A stretch of DNA of 5,437 nucleotides from an uncultured Aliterella sp. (GTDB lineage: Bacteria > Cyanobacteriota > Cyanobacteriia > Cyanobacteriales > Chroococcidiopsidaceae), in NCBI GenBank assembly GCA_905479905.1, contig CAJQOK010000485.1, positions 1-5,437 of the forward strand. Reading direction: 5' to 3'. Below the pieces are notes generated by a model, which saw only the letters and a list, made by a program, of their open reading frames with translations, made no database searches and was not told where the DNA came from. A program made the translations under genes and the position numbers. Positions within the stretch are counted from its first letter, which is position 1; each line of letters begins with the position of its first letter. This document shows, piece after piece, positions 1-5,245 of the stretch.

Positions 1-376
1 GAATTGGCGGCTTATCTTCGCCCGGATCGCTGCGGTGAGAGAGCGCGTAAGTTTGTCCGTCTACTATTTCCGCCTTGGCTGTATAAACTAAGTCATAGCC
101 CAAACTCCGCAGCAACGGCACGACCCATTGTTCGCGCGTGACAGTTGTTGCCAAGTCGCCATCAGGTAATCTTGCTGCTGCTCTTTGAAATGCTGCCCAA
201 TATGCCTTAGCATCACCCCAAGCGATCGCAATTTCATCAGCTAATTTATCGGTTTTGGCAAAGTTAAAGTTTTCAGGTAATTGCCCTTTAGTAGTCCCTG
301 ATAACATCTCTGTTGCTATATCTGAGGCAATTAAGTTCCCCTCAATTTGCATTCCGCTCAAGATTGCGACACTCAT
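1..376 (-). CDS. N-terminus of probable Eco57I-like DNA methyltransferase (partial, runs off left edge)
   Basis: The frame is open for 125 codons from an ATG at 376 down to the window edge, with no stop. The start is well supported: AAGGAG sits 6 nt upstream (383-388 on the opposite strand), and the ATG overlaps the TGA of the helicase gene as ATGA, the signature of translational coupling. No catalytic motif (FxGG or NPPY) is visible because the gene is cut early. The assignment rests on the segment at residues 82-113 (EQWVVPLLRSLGYDLVY, then AEIVDGQTYALSHR). I recognise this as the lead-in of large Eco57I-type adenine methyltransferase/restriction proteins that accompany SNF2 helicases. If correct, it would methylate adenine in host DNA and may also carry nuclease or recognition modules further on. 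In a class 1 DISARM locus this position is drmMI. It could also be another large protein encoded beside helicases. The partner relationship is much firmer than the enzyme name. Confidence 0.62.
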   Translation of the reverse strand, partial: MSVAILSGMQIEGNLIASDIATEMLSGTTKGQLPENFNFAKTDKLADEIAIAWGDAKAYWAAFQRAAARLPDGDLATTVTREQWVVPLLRSLGYDLVYTAKAEIVDGQTYALSHRSDPGEDKPPI

Positions 377-3201
377 CTTACTCTCCTTTGACCTGGTTGA
401 AGAATTAAAATTGCTAAGATATCCATTGGTAGTTGAGGTTTTACTCGTACTTGTCCTTCTTTAGTAATGGTTCGCACGCGGCGATGGGATTGAGAAAGGG
501 AATGCGCTCGGCGATCGGCAAAGGAGCGTAATTCATCGTCCAGTTCTCCAATTCGCTTTAAAAATTCATCTATCTCTAAGCGTTTTCTAGCAATGGAAAA
601 GTCGCCTACGGGTTCTGCTTGTTGCAACAGTTCTCTTGCTACTTCCTCTGGCAACCATAAAGGATTCGTTGGTGAGCCAGTAAATCCAACAACCAAGCAT
701 TCTTCCGCCAATAAACCTTGACAAAGAGGAGTTTCTAAAAGATGTCGTAGTCGTAACAATAAGAGAGTCGTAGGTTTGTCAACCGCATTGGTAATAGTGA
801 CACCACAACGGGCAGCCGTGGGATTAGAAACATTTTCTAGTGCATCTTCTAATAAATAACGTGCTAAACCTTCTACTAATAAGTGATTTCGTCCGACGTA
901 CTCTACTCCCTCTGGGACAGGACTCGTGAACGAAATCAATCTTTGCTTGTTTCCCAATAATGTTTTCAGGCATTGCGGCGGTGCTGACAATAACCAGCCT
1001 TGTTTCTTTTTAATTAGAGAACTACTCAAACGTTCGCAAGCAGACCGAACAAACCTTTCTACATCTTGCTCGTTGCCCAAAATTCGGTCGGACTCGACCA
1101 ACTCTTGCTCTACTTCCGTAGGTTTAATTGAGCGTTGAGCAAAGCGAGTTCTGCTGATTTTTTCTCGTTCAACGGCTCTGTCCCAACTGTTGTGAACTTG
1201 ATTAAGAGGAGATTCTTTAGAATCTAATAAATCTAGTAATGATAGCTGCTTGGCTTCAGGAGGGCGGTCAAACAAAGACTTGAAAACTGCCTCGGTGACG
1301 GTGGCGCTATCCATCGGTACAGGAACCGTAATGCCCAAGGTTTTGTGGATTTGTACTGCCTTGCGAATCAAAACTTCTAGCACCGCACCATCCACTGGAT
1401 TGTCTTGACCGTAAAGCAAGTAACTCTTAATAACAGGGGTAGTTTGCCCATAGCGGTCAACTCGTCCCTCTCGTTGTTCCAACCGATTTGGGTTCCAAGG
1501 AAGGTCGTAGTGAATTACAGCGCTAAAGTGTTCTTGGAGGTTTAGCCCTTCACTTAAGCAGTCAGTAGCTACCATTACCCTACGGGGATAAGATTGCAAG
1601 TCAGCTAACTGGGTTTCACGCACATCTTCCGATACTTCTCCGGTAATTGCTTGCACCCGAATATCGGTTGCTTTCTTTTCCAGCTTTTGCTTAATTGCTG
1701 CCGCGACATAATTAGCCGTAGCAATGTAGCGACACCAAACAATGGGATTAAACCCATCTTTAAGTAGCGATTCGACAGTAATAATCGCCTGCTGCAATTT
1801 GGCATCTTTTTCTCCTTGGAGGTTCTCTGCCATCTGCACAAAAGATTTTAACTTTCGCCGTTCTGTATCTGCGTAGGATTGTCCCTGCACTGCTACAGTT
1901 GGTGCGGCATCGTTTGCTTGCTCCTGTTCTGTAGGGTCGTAAACGTAAGCTCCGAGCAGTTCTTCATCAATATCGCTAATTAATTCGTTAACATCTGCTT
2001 CCTTACTCGCTTGCCGACTAAGGGTGGCGATCGCGGCTGCCGGAGAAGACATAACGCAGCGAATTAAAGCCAAAGCCGACCAATACCGTCCCCGACGCTG
2101 GGCATAACTGAAGCGCTCGTCGGCGGTTTTGACTAGCCCCCGCGCAAAGTTGTAAACATCTTCAAATAAATTTCGGTATTCTTTGGAGAGTTTATAAGGT
2201 AGTTCTATTGATTCACGTTCAGGAAATGGTGTTTCATTACCGAGCCACAATTTCACATCTGCCCGTCGGCGCTGGACAAAGTGATTAGCAAGTTGAGTGC
2301 GCTGTATCTCAGTAAGGTGTTCAAGGTCAAATTGTTCAAATTCTGGCTTGAGCAGCCCCAGAATAGATAAGAACGAAGCTTCGATACCACTATGTGGAGT
2401 AGCTGTCAGTAAAACCAAATGTCGCTCTGGTTTTGCTGCTACTTGTTCTACTAACTGGTGACGTTGCTGTACAGAAGTATTGCCAGAATTACTCTGGGCG
2501 CAAGTATGAGCCTCATCTACAATTACTAAATTAGGGCAGTGGGTAAGGAAACTAGCACGTCGCCGTTCTGATTTAGCGTAGTCAAGACTAACGATGATGT
2601 GTTGGTAATATTCAAAGATGTGGCGATCTCCAGATGGTAGTCCTCGTTCTAATTTAGAAACTGTGCCAGAACGAATAACGACTGCATCAATTTGGAACTT
2701 CTGCAACTCGCGCTGCCATTGATCGCACAACTGCGGTGGACACAAAACTGCTAAACGTTTAACTTCACCTCTATCAAGGAGTTCGCGGGCAATTAATCCA
2801 GCTTCAATAGTTTTACCAATTCCTACGTCGTCCGCAACTAAAAGTCTTACAGTAGATAGCCGCAGTGCCATTAGTAGCGGTACAAGTTGGTAGGGGCGGG
2901 GACGGACAGATAATCGTCCTAAGCACCGAAAAGGACCCGCGCCACTCCGTAGACTTAAACGAGCCGCATCCATTAATAGCTGGATAGCAGCGTGGTCTTG
3001 AATGGCTTCTGATTGGGGGAGGGGAAAATGTGCTGGGGCGAATTCTTCCTCTAGTGGTTGATAGATGCCACAAATCTGTGCCTCATTACCACTCAAGGGA
3101 CGTAAGCGGGTAACATCTAAGTTTTCAGCAGGCAACACCACCCACTGACGATCTCGACAAGTGATTATAGAACCTGGAATTAGATTTAATGTTTCTGTCA
3201 T
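373..3201 (-). CDS. SNF2/RapA-type DEAH helicase, DrmD-like (DISARM candidate)
   Basis: This is a complete 942-residue superfamily 2 helicase of the SNF2/HepA-RapA type, an ATP-driven translocase on double-stranded DNA. Motifs visible in order are RPYQ at 102-105 (Q-like region), Walker A DDVGIGKT at 124-131, motif Ia around 150-163 (CPPQLCDQW), DEAH box at 229-232, motif III LLTATPHSG at 264-272, motif V around 542-556 (VMVATDCLSEGLNLQ), and motif VI QREGRVDRYGQ at 576-586 after HYDLPWNPNRLE. All key ATPase residues are intact. Walker A reads GIGKT where GLGKT is usual, a conservative change. An acidic, low-homology insert lies between the lobes (about 400-465), and the last 300 residues are not recognised. 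The start has AGGA 5 nt upstream (3207-3210), and the N-terminus (PGSIITCRDRQWVV) fits the family. The gene is followed by a methyltransferase-like gene with a 4-nt overlap and preceded by an XRE regulator. Helicase plus methyltransferase is how class 1 DISARM (drmD-drmMI) begins. A free-standing restriction/defence pair is the alternative. The helicase class is certain; the system is inferred. Confidence 0.93.
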   Translation of the reverse strand: MTETLNLIPGSIITCRDRQWVVLPAENLDVTRLRPLSGNEAQICGIYQPLEEEFAPAHFPLPQSEAIQDHAAIQLLMDAARLSLRSGAGPFRCLGRLSVRPRPYQLVPLLMALRLSTVRLLVADDVGIGKTIEAGLIARELLDRGEVKRLAVLCPPQLCDQWQRELQKFQIDAVVIRSGTVSKLERGLPSGDRHIFEYYQHIIVSLDYAKSERRRASFLTHCPNLVIVDEAHTCAQSNSGNTSVQQRHQLVEQVAAKPERHLVLLTATPHSGIEASFLSILGLLKPEFEQFDLEHLTEIQRTQLANHFVQRRRADVKLWLGNETPFPERESIELPYKLSKEYRNLFEDVYNFARGLVKTADERFSYAQRRGRYWSALALIRCVMSSPAAAIATLSRQASKEADVNELISDIDEELLGAYVYDPTEQEQANDAAPTVAVQGQSYADTERRKLKSFVQMAENLQGEKDAKLQQAIITVESLLKDGFNPIVWCRYIATANYVAAAIKQKLEKKATDIRVQAITGEVSEDVRETQLADLQSYPRRVMVATDCLSEGLNLQEHFSAVIHYDLPWNPNRLEQREGRVDRYGQTTPVIKSYLLYGQDNPVDGAVLEVLIRKAVQIHKTLGITVPVPMDSATVTEAVFKSLFDRPPEAKQLSLLDLLDSKESPLNQVHNSWDRAVEREKISRTRFAQRSIKPTEVEQELVESDRILGNEQDVERFVRSACERLSSSLIKKKQGWLLSAPPQCLKTLLGNKQRLISFTSPVPEGVEYVGRNHLLVEGLARYLLEDALENVSNPTAARCGVTITNAVDKPTTLLLLRLRHLLETPLCQGLLAEECLVVGFTGSPTNPLWLPEEVARELLQQAEPVGDFSIARKRLEIDEFLKRIGELDDELRSFADRRAHSLSQSHRRVRTITKEGQVRVKPQLPMDILAILILQPGQRRVR
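383..388 (-). promoter_or_regulatory. Strong ribosome binding site AAGGAG inside the helicase 3' end
   Basis: AAGGAG on the minus strand lies 6 nt before the ATG of the downstream methyltransferase-like gene, inside the last codons of the helicase. Together with the ATGA stop/start overlap it fixes the start of the partial gene and implies co-translation of the pair. Confidence 0.75.
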
Positions 3202-3233
3202 TGTTTTCCTAATTCCACTTGTTATTAAAAATC

Positions 3234-3260
3234 TTTGAGAACGGAGAATTTGCTCTCAAA
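3234..3260 (-). terminator. Inverted repeat TTTGAGA/TCTCAAA, terminator- or attenuator-like
   Basis: Perfect 7-bp arms (3234-3240 and 3254-3260) enclose a 13-nt loop. On the minus strand the second arm is followed by GATTTTTAATA, so the element resembles a weak intrinsic terminator placed 33 nt before the helicase ATG. The first arm GAGA can pair instead with a nearer TCTC in the loop, giving two exclusive folds. The GC content of the stem is low, so termination would be partial at best. It could end the XRE transcript or attenuate helicase expression. Confidence 0.33.
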
Positions 3261-3330
3261 AGTTTTCGCTTAGTAAAAGTCATAAGCTGTCAATTCCTAA
3301 TATTTAAAAGTTTTTATTAATGAGGTGAGA

Positions 3331-3359
3331 TATATAGCTGCATTACAGTAATTTGCTGA
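3331..3359 (-). promoter_or_regulatory. Candidate helicase promoter with palindromic operator ATTACAGTAAT
   Basis: On the minus strand a TATATA box (3331-3336) is preceded, after a 17-nt spacer, by a poor -35 (TCAGCA, 3354-3359; 3 of 6 matches to TTGACA). The spacer contains the perfect 11-nt palindrome ATTACAGTAAT at 3342-3352, where a bound repressor would block polymerase. The palindrome shares an ACTGTA core with the one in front of the XRE gene. Promoter strength and protein binding are inferred. The palindrome itself is seen directly, but 11-nt palindromes in AT-rich DNA can arise by chance. Confidence 0.38.
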
Positions 3360-3371
3360 TTCTTCTTAAAA

Positions 3372-3617
3372 CTAATTAGCTGAATATTTAGCTAATAAAT
3401 CTTTGCCGCGATTTCCTAAAGAGTTCAGTAAAACCTCAATTTTCTGCATAGCTAATGGTGAGGGCTGACTATGACCGTTTTCCCAACGATTTATTGAAGA
3501 ATAAGTTAATCCTAAATGGGCAGCAAACTGTTCTTGTGTCAGTTTAGTCTCTAAACGTAGTTCACGAATGAATTTACCCACTTGTGGCTGCTTTATAGAC
3601 GGTCTTGGGATCAGCAT
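3372..3617 (-). CDS. Small XRE-family helix-turn-helix regulator (controller-like)
   Basis: An 81-residue protein consisting of little more than a lambda-Cro/XRE DNA-binding domain. The core runs from about residue 14 to 68. Helix 2 is LTQEQFAAHLG (26-36), and the turn plus recognition helix is LTYSSINRWENG (37-48), followed by the family's PSPLAMQKIE. The RWENG segment is diagnostic. It would bind DNA as a dimer in the cytoplasm. Its size matches restriction-modification controller (C) proteins of about 75-80 residues, and it lies directly upstream of a helicase/methyltransferase pair on the same strand, so control of that pair and of itself is a reasonable inference. The ATG at 3617 is preceded immediately by an in-frame TAA, so no longer form exists. 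A very strong AGGAGG (3632-3637) lies 14 nt from the ATG, farther than the usual 5-9 nt. The domain is certain; the target genes are not proven. Confidence 0.9.
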   Translation of the reverse strand: MLIPRPSIKQPQVGKFIRELRLETKLTQEQFAAHLGLTYSSINRWENGHSQPSPLAMQKIEVLLNSLGNRGKDLLAKYSAN

Positions 3618-3631
3618 TTAATGACTTCAAA

Positions 3632-3637
3632 CCTCCT
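3632..3637 (-). promoter_or_regulatory. Shine-Dalgarno AGGAGG at unusually long spacing (14 nt)
   Basis: The minus strand reads AAAGGAGGT at 3631-3639, a near-perfect anti-SD match, but 14 nt separate AGGAGG from the XRE ATG at 3617. No ATG or GTG lies at the optimal distance. A TTG in another frame sits 2 nt past the SD and opens an 18-codon frame. Inefficient initiation would keep the regulator low. Confidence 0.55.
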
Positions 3638-3642
3638 TTGAT

Positions 3643-3663
3643 AATGCTGCTCAACACAGCATT
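3643..3663. repeat. Inverted repeat AATGCTG/CAGCATT upstream of the XRE gene
   Basis: Perfect 7-bp arms (3643-3649 and 3657-3663) are separated by 7 nt, just upstream of the AGGAGG. If transcription starts near 3663, the repeat forms a hairpin at the very 5' end of the XRE mRNA. Otherwise it could be a second operator. The repeat is directly visible; its role is inferred. Confidence 0.45.
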
Positions 3664-3669
3664 CTTTGT

Positions 3670-3698
3670 GCTATACACTGTATCGTACTCGTTTAAAA
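3670..3698 (-). promoter_or_regulatory. Candidate XRE promoter with palindromic operator ATACACTGTAT
   Basis: The perfect 11-nt palindrome ATACACTGTAT occupies 3673-3683. On the minus strand it overlaps a possible -10 (TATAGC, 3670-3675), with TTTTAA (3693-3698) as a weak -35 at 17 nt. The placement resembles the palindrome in the candidate helicase promoter and fits autoregulation of a controller-type XRE protein. The core promoter elements are poor matches, so the promoter call is tentative. Confidence 0.38.
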
Positions 3699-3848
3699 AT
3701 TTTCCGAGAATTGAAAAAATACTGATTTTTCTAACCCTTAAAACAAAGTGATGAAAGCAGTTATTACGGTAAATTTACTAATGCTATCTATTGAAAATAC
3801 GATAAAAATAATTTTTGTTGTAGTTAGTTGATTATTACTAAATGAAAT

Positions 3849-3899
3849 TACGCAAGTGCTTTTTAAAATCGAAGGCTCATCCATTAGTTTGCTTGCGTA
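3849..3899. repeat. Inverted repeat TACGCAAG/CTTGCGTA with 35-nt loop
   Basis: Perfect 8-bp arms (3849-3856 and 3892-3899) lie in otherwise AT-rich DNA. Outside the arms AAT and ATT continue the pairing if a 2-nt TA bulge is allowed, giving about 11 pairs. The loop is long for a terminator. It could be a structured RNA, a protein site, or a relic of a small mobile element. A second, smaller repeat follows immediately. Confidence 0.4.
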
Positions 3900-3904
3900 T
3901 AATT

Positions 3905-3926
3905 ACTTACTACTGCTAAAGTAAGT
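3905..3926 (+). repeat. Small inverted repeat ACTTAC/GTAAGT followed by TTTT
   Basis: Six-base arms enclose a 10-nt loop, and TTTTA follows on the plus strand. This could act as a weak plus-strand terminator for a short transcript that includes the larger stem-loop at 3849-3899. The stem is too poor in GC to be confident. Confidence 0.22.
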
Positions 3927-4127
3927 TTTAAGTTGTAATAGAATATCAAACTCTTTAAGCAAATACAGTTTGCTGATAGTTACATTTTTTACTACTAAGT
4001 TTTCAACTATCTAACTGCGATTTCAGAATTATTCCAATCGTTTTTTGCTTGAATTATTTAAAAAAAATGAATACATTTAAGACGCTAGGAATGTGAAGTC
4101 ACTATGAACGCTAAAACTTGCTAATTT

Positions 4128-4364
4128 TTACTTCTCATTAAATTCATTCAGCAATTCCGTTAAGCTCCACCCACAACCATAGACAGATTCATCTCTTGGA
4201 GTTCCAAGAAAAACCTCTTTATCTACTAATGGTGGCTGTTGTTGTGTCTCCGTTTCGATCTGTTGGAGGGCAACAACTGCTTCTTCTAAGGCAGAATCAT
4301 TTAATAATAGCGGGGTTTGGGGTTTAATTGGGCGCTTGACCTTGAGGATATTCTTAGCATTCAT
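4128..4364 (-). CDS. Hypothetical 78-residue protein
   Basis: I do not recognise this protein. It has a basic N-terminus (NILKVKRPIK, residues 5-14), a glutamine/threonine-rich middle (34-45), and a more ordered-looking C-terminus with GTPRDESVYGCGWSLTELLNEF (54-75). That end, with its short amphipathic helix, looks like the conserved part. No signal peptide, membrane segment or zinc motif is present. The ATG at 4364 is the only usable start, since the in-frame codons upstream contain no ATG, GTG or TTG before a stop. There is no Shine-Dalgarno; the leader is pyrimidine-rich. The gene stands alone, about 230 nt from its neighbour on the right and 510 nt from the one on the left. Amino-acid composition is protein-like, and the opposite-strand frame here is less so, but coding status is not certain. 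Confidence 0.55.
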   Translation of the reverse strand: MNAKNILKVKRPIKPQTPLLLNDSALEEAVVALQQIETETQQQPPLVDKEVFLGTPRDESVYGCGWSLTELLNEFNEK

Positions 4365-4444
4365 AAAGAAGGTGAAAAGTATTGCAAGAATTACACTTTG
4401 AGCATTCCTAGGATAGTTAAATACAATTCTAGAATACCTTTAGT

Positions 4445-4452
4445 GCGATCGC
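4445..4452. repeat. HIP1 octamer GCGATCGC
   Basis: Perfect HIP1 palindrome, the highly iterated octamer of cyanobacterial genomes. Other perfect copies in this window are at 222-229 (in the methyltransferase-like gene) and 2027-2034 (in the helicase gene). Their density supports a cyanobacterial host, and their presence in the defence-type genes suggests these have resided in cyanobacterial genomes for some time. Confidence 0.85.
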
Positions 4453-4529
4453 CTGACAGCACTGACAAGAGCGGCAATCGCCTGCAATTGAAGTCGTAAA
4501 CAGTAATAGAGATATTGATAAGAATTGGC

Positions 4530-4550
4530 AAAAGCTTTCCTAAAGCTTTT
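4530..4550 (-). terminator. Terminator-like hairpin after the zinc-ribbon gene
   Basis: A perfect 9-bp inverted repeat, AAAAGCTTT/AAAGCTTTT, with a 3-nt loop lies 46 nt past the stop of the zinc-ribbon gene. On the minus strand the stem ends in CTTTT, giving a short U-run. It is symmetrical, so it could serve either strand. Only two G-C pairs support the stem, so efficiency is doubtful. Confidence 0.42.
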
Positions 4551-4596
4551 TCATGTATCTCCATTGTTTAGTTAGGGCTGAGATCCGAGCGCCAAA

Positions 4597-4815
4597 TTAT
4601 TTAGCAGAAGGACTAGATAGCTTATTCGTCTGGTTGCTAACTGTTCCAATTGTATATAGAGCTAATGGAATCACAAAGATTAGTGCAAGTAGCAGCGCCA
4701 ACGATTTAACCCAATTTGTTTTCGGGCGACCTAGGACAGGGTACTCGCAGCTTAAACAGATTTCTGCTTGGGAACTATTGAGAGTTCCGCATTCTTTACA
4801 AGGAACTAAAGCCAT
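4597..4815 (-). CDS. Small zinc-ribbon protein with one C-terminal membrane helix
   Basis: A 72-residue protein with an N-terminal zinc ribbon, CKEC at 6-9 and CLSC at 20-23 (CxxC-x10-CxxC), then a single hydrophobic segment at about 36-59 (WVKSLALLLALIFVIPLALY...) and a short polar tail. The ribbon resembles the zinc-ribbon heads on many small bacterial membrane proteins. The protein is probably membrane-anchored with the ribbon in the cytoplasm. The frame could begin upstream at 4884, but that extension overlaps the DUF433 gene and adds 23 residues ahead of the ribbon. The ATG at 4815 puts the ribbon at the N-terminus, as is usual, and has AAGG just upstream (close, 2 nt). The gene lies 31 nt after the DUF433 gene on the same strand, so the two are probably co-transcribed. 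The function is unknown. Confidence 0.72.
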   Translation of the reverse strand: MALVPCKECGTLNSSQAEICLSCEYPVLGRPKTNWVKSLALLLALIFVIPLALYTIGTVSNQTNKLSSPSAK

Positions 4816-4846
4816 TACCTTAAAATATTTAGCTAGGTTAAGCAAT

Positions 4847-5086
4847 TTAAACACCAGAGTTTTGAGATGCAATCGCTTCGTCAATTTCAGCGCGTTCTTG
4901 AGTGTAGTAAATTTGGGCAGCTTTCAAGTCATCTTTAGTCAAATCTGGGTAATCGCTCAACAAGTTTGCTTCTGTGCATCCATCGTTATACAAGGCGATC
5001 AACTTCCAAACGGGGATCTGTGTCCGACCTATACAAGCGTCTCCATTACAAATTCCATCAGTCTTCCTAATTTTTGTCTTCTTCAT
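4847..5086 (-). CDS. DUF433 family protein (antitoxin-like)
   Basis: A 79-residue DUF433 protein. The diagnostic stretch is GDACIGRTQIPVW (15-27), followed by LIALYNDGCTEANLLSDYP (29-47) and LTKDDLKAAQIYY (49-61), a helical arrangement related to helix-turn-helix folds. Many family members act as antitoxins of VapBC-like modules and are followed by a PIN-like DUF5615 toxin. Here the next gene on the strand is a zinc-ribbon membrane protein, so no toxin partner is visible. The frame extends upstream to a TTG at 5197, but that form would add 37 residues outside the domain and run through the likely promoter. The ATG at 5086 gives the normal family length, although no Shine-Dalgarno precedes it. 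The family assignment is strong; antitoxin activity is inferred. Confidence 0.87.
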   Translation of the reverse strand: MKKTKIRKTDGICNGDACIGRTQIPVWKLIALYNDGCTEANLLSDYPDLTKDDLKAAQIYYTQERAEIDEAIASQNSGV

Positions 5087-5150
5087 GTTGGATGCTAATG
5101 ATTTTAGTGACTTTCGTTGATTTCTGTACCTATTTTCTATGATAGGGCGA

Positions 5151-5179
5151 AGCTTATTTAATTGGTATAGTAGAGTCAA
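5151..5179 (-). promoter_or_regulatory. Candidate promoter of the DUF433 gene
   Basis: On the minus strand TTGACT (5174-5179) is followed after 17 nt by TAAGCT (5151-5156), a good -35 with a mediocre -10. An alternative -10, TATCAT (5139-5144), has no good -35. Either lies upstream of the ATG at 5086 and would exclude the longer DUF433 start at 5197. Confidence 0.35.
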
Positions 5180-5226
5180 CAAGGTTTTTGCACACAAATA
5201 CTTTGATTACCTAATTGGTAGTGGAG
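5159..5226. repeat. Direct repeat pair with TAATTGGTA core
   Basis: TAATTGGTA occurs at 5159-5167 and again at 5212-5220, 53 nt apart. Each copy is followed by a related GTAGAG/GTGGAG, with a 2-nt indel between the copies. The second copy is also palindromic (TACC-TAATT-GGTA, 5208-5220). The first lies in the spacer of the candidate DUF433 promoter, so a regulator binding both is possible. Confidence 0.4.
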
Positions 5227-5245
5227 CGGCTTGATTGTTTGCGGA

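Larger units (their letters stand above)
3202..3371. other. 170-nt spacer between XRE regulator and helicase (promoter, palindrome, hairpin)
   Basis: No gene is seen here. The spacer is AT-rich and holds a TATATA element with a palindrome just upstream, a TTGACA hexamer at 3288-3293 (minus strand) without a convincing -10 at normal distance, and an inverted repeat followed by a T-rich run. The length suggests that the helicase has its own regulated promoter and a leader of about 120 nt, rather than simple read-through from the XRE gene. Confidence 0.5.
3618..4127. other. AT-rich 510-nt gap without a convincing gene
   Basis: Apart from the regulatory elements next to the XRE gene, this stretch is strongly AT-rich and has only very short open frames. 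Examples are a 26-codon hydrophobic frame on the plus strand from 3751 and a 25-codon frame from 3842, neither with a ribosome binding site. It contains two adjacent stem-loops (3849-3899 and 3905-3926) and homopolymer runs near 4040 and 4061. It separates the helicase block from the unrelated small genes to the right. No tRNA, insertion sequence or CRISPR is seen. Confidence 0.6.
4365..4596. other. Spacer with HIP1 site and terminator-like hairpin
   Basis: No gene is supported. The spacer contains the HIP1 octamer at 4445-4452, a near copy GCAATCGC at 4475-4482 in a repeated ATCGCCTG context (4448-4455 and 4477-4484), and the AAAAGCTTT hairpin at 4530-4550. It must also hold the promoter of the 78-residue protein on the minus strand, but I see no convincing box. 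Confidence 0.5.

Noticed and set aside
255..464. 69-codon plus-strand frame
   Set aside because: It is antisense to the coupled helicase/methyltransferase junction and is explained by their codon use.
926..1138. 70-codon plus-strand frame, and the minus-strand frames at 1605-1841 and 2813-3073
   Set aside because: All are shadows inside the 942-residue helicase gene, which carries intact motifs throughout.
3288..3293. TTGACA hexamer on the minus strand upstream of the helicase
   Set aside because: No acceptable -10 lies 16-18 nt downstream; the nearest, TACTAA, is at 12 nt.
3751..3831. 26-codon hydrophobic plus-strand frame (possible small membrane peptide)
   Set aside because: It has no Shine-Dalgarno, and frames this short are expected by chance in AT-rich DNA.
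3344..3977. Similar strings TACAGT(AAT)TTGCTGAT at 3344-3360 and TACAGTTTGCTGAT at 3964-3977
   Set aside because: The two copies differ by a 3-nt gap, and the second copy has no promoter or palindrome context. Probably chance.
4104..4364. ATGAA(C/T)GCTAA(A/G)A at both ends of the 78-residue gene region, in opposite orientation
   Set aside because: Only about 11 of 13 bases match and the similarity does not extend. Not a terminal inverted repeat.
4317..4499. 60-codon plus-strand frame starting at TTG
   Set aside because: It overlaps the start of the 78-residue minus-strand gene, has no ribosome binding site, and its composition reads like translated intergenic DNA around the HIP1 site.
4553..5098. 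181-codon open frame on the plus strand
   Set aside because: It lies antisense to the DUF433 gene and the zinc-ribbon gene, both recognised by motifs. Its translation is low in charge, cysteine-scattered and matches no family.
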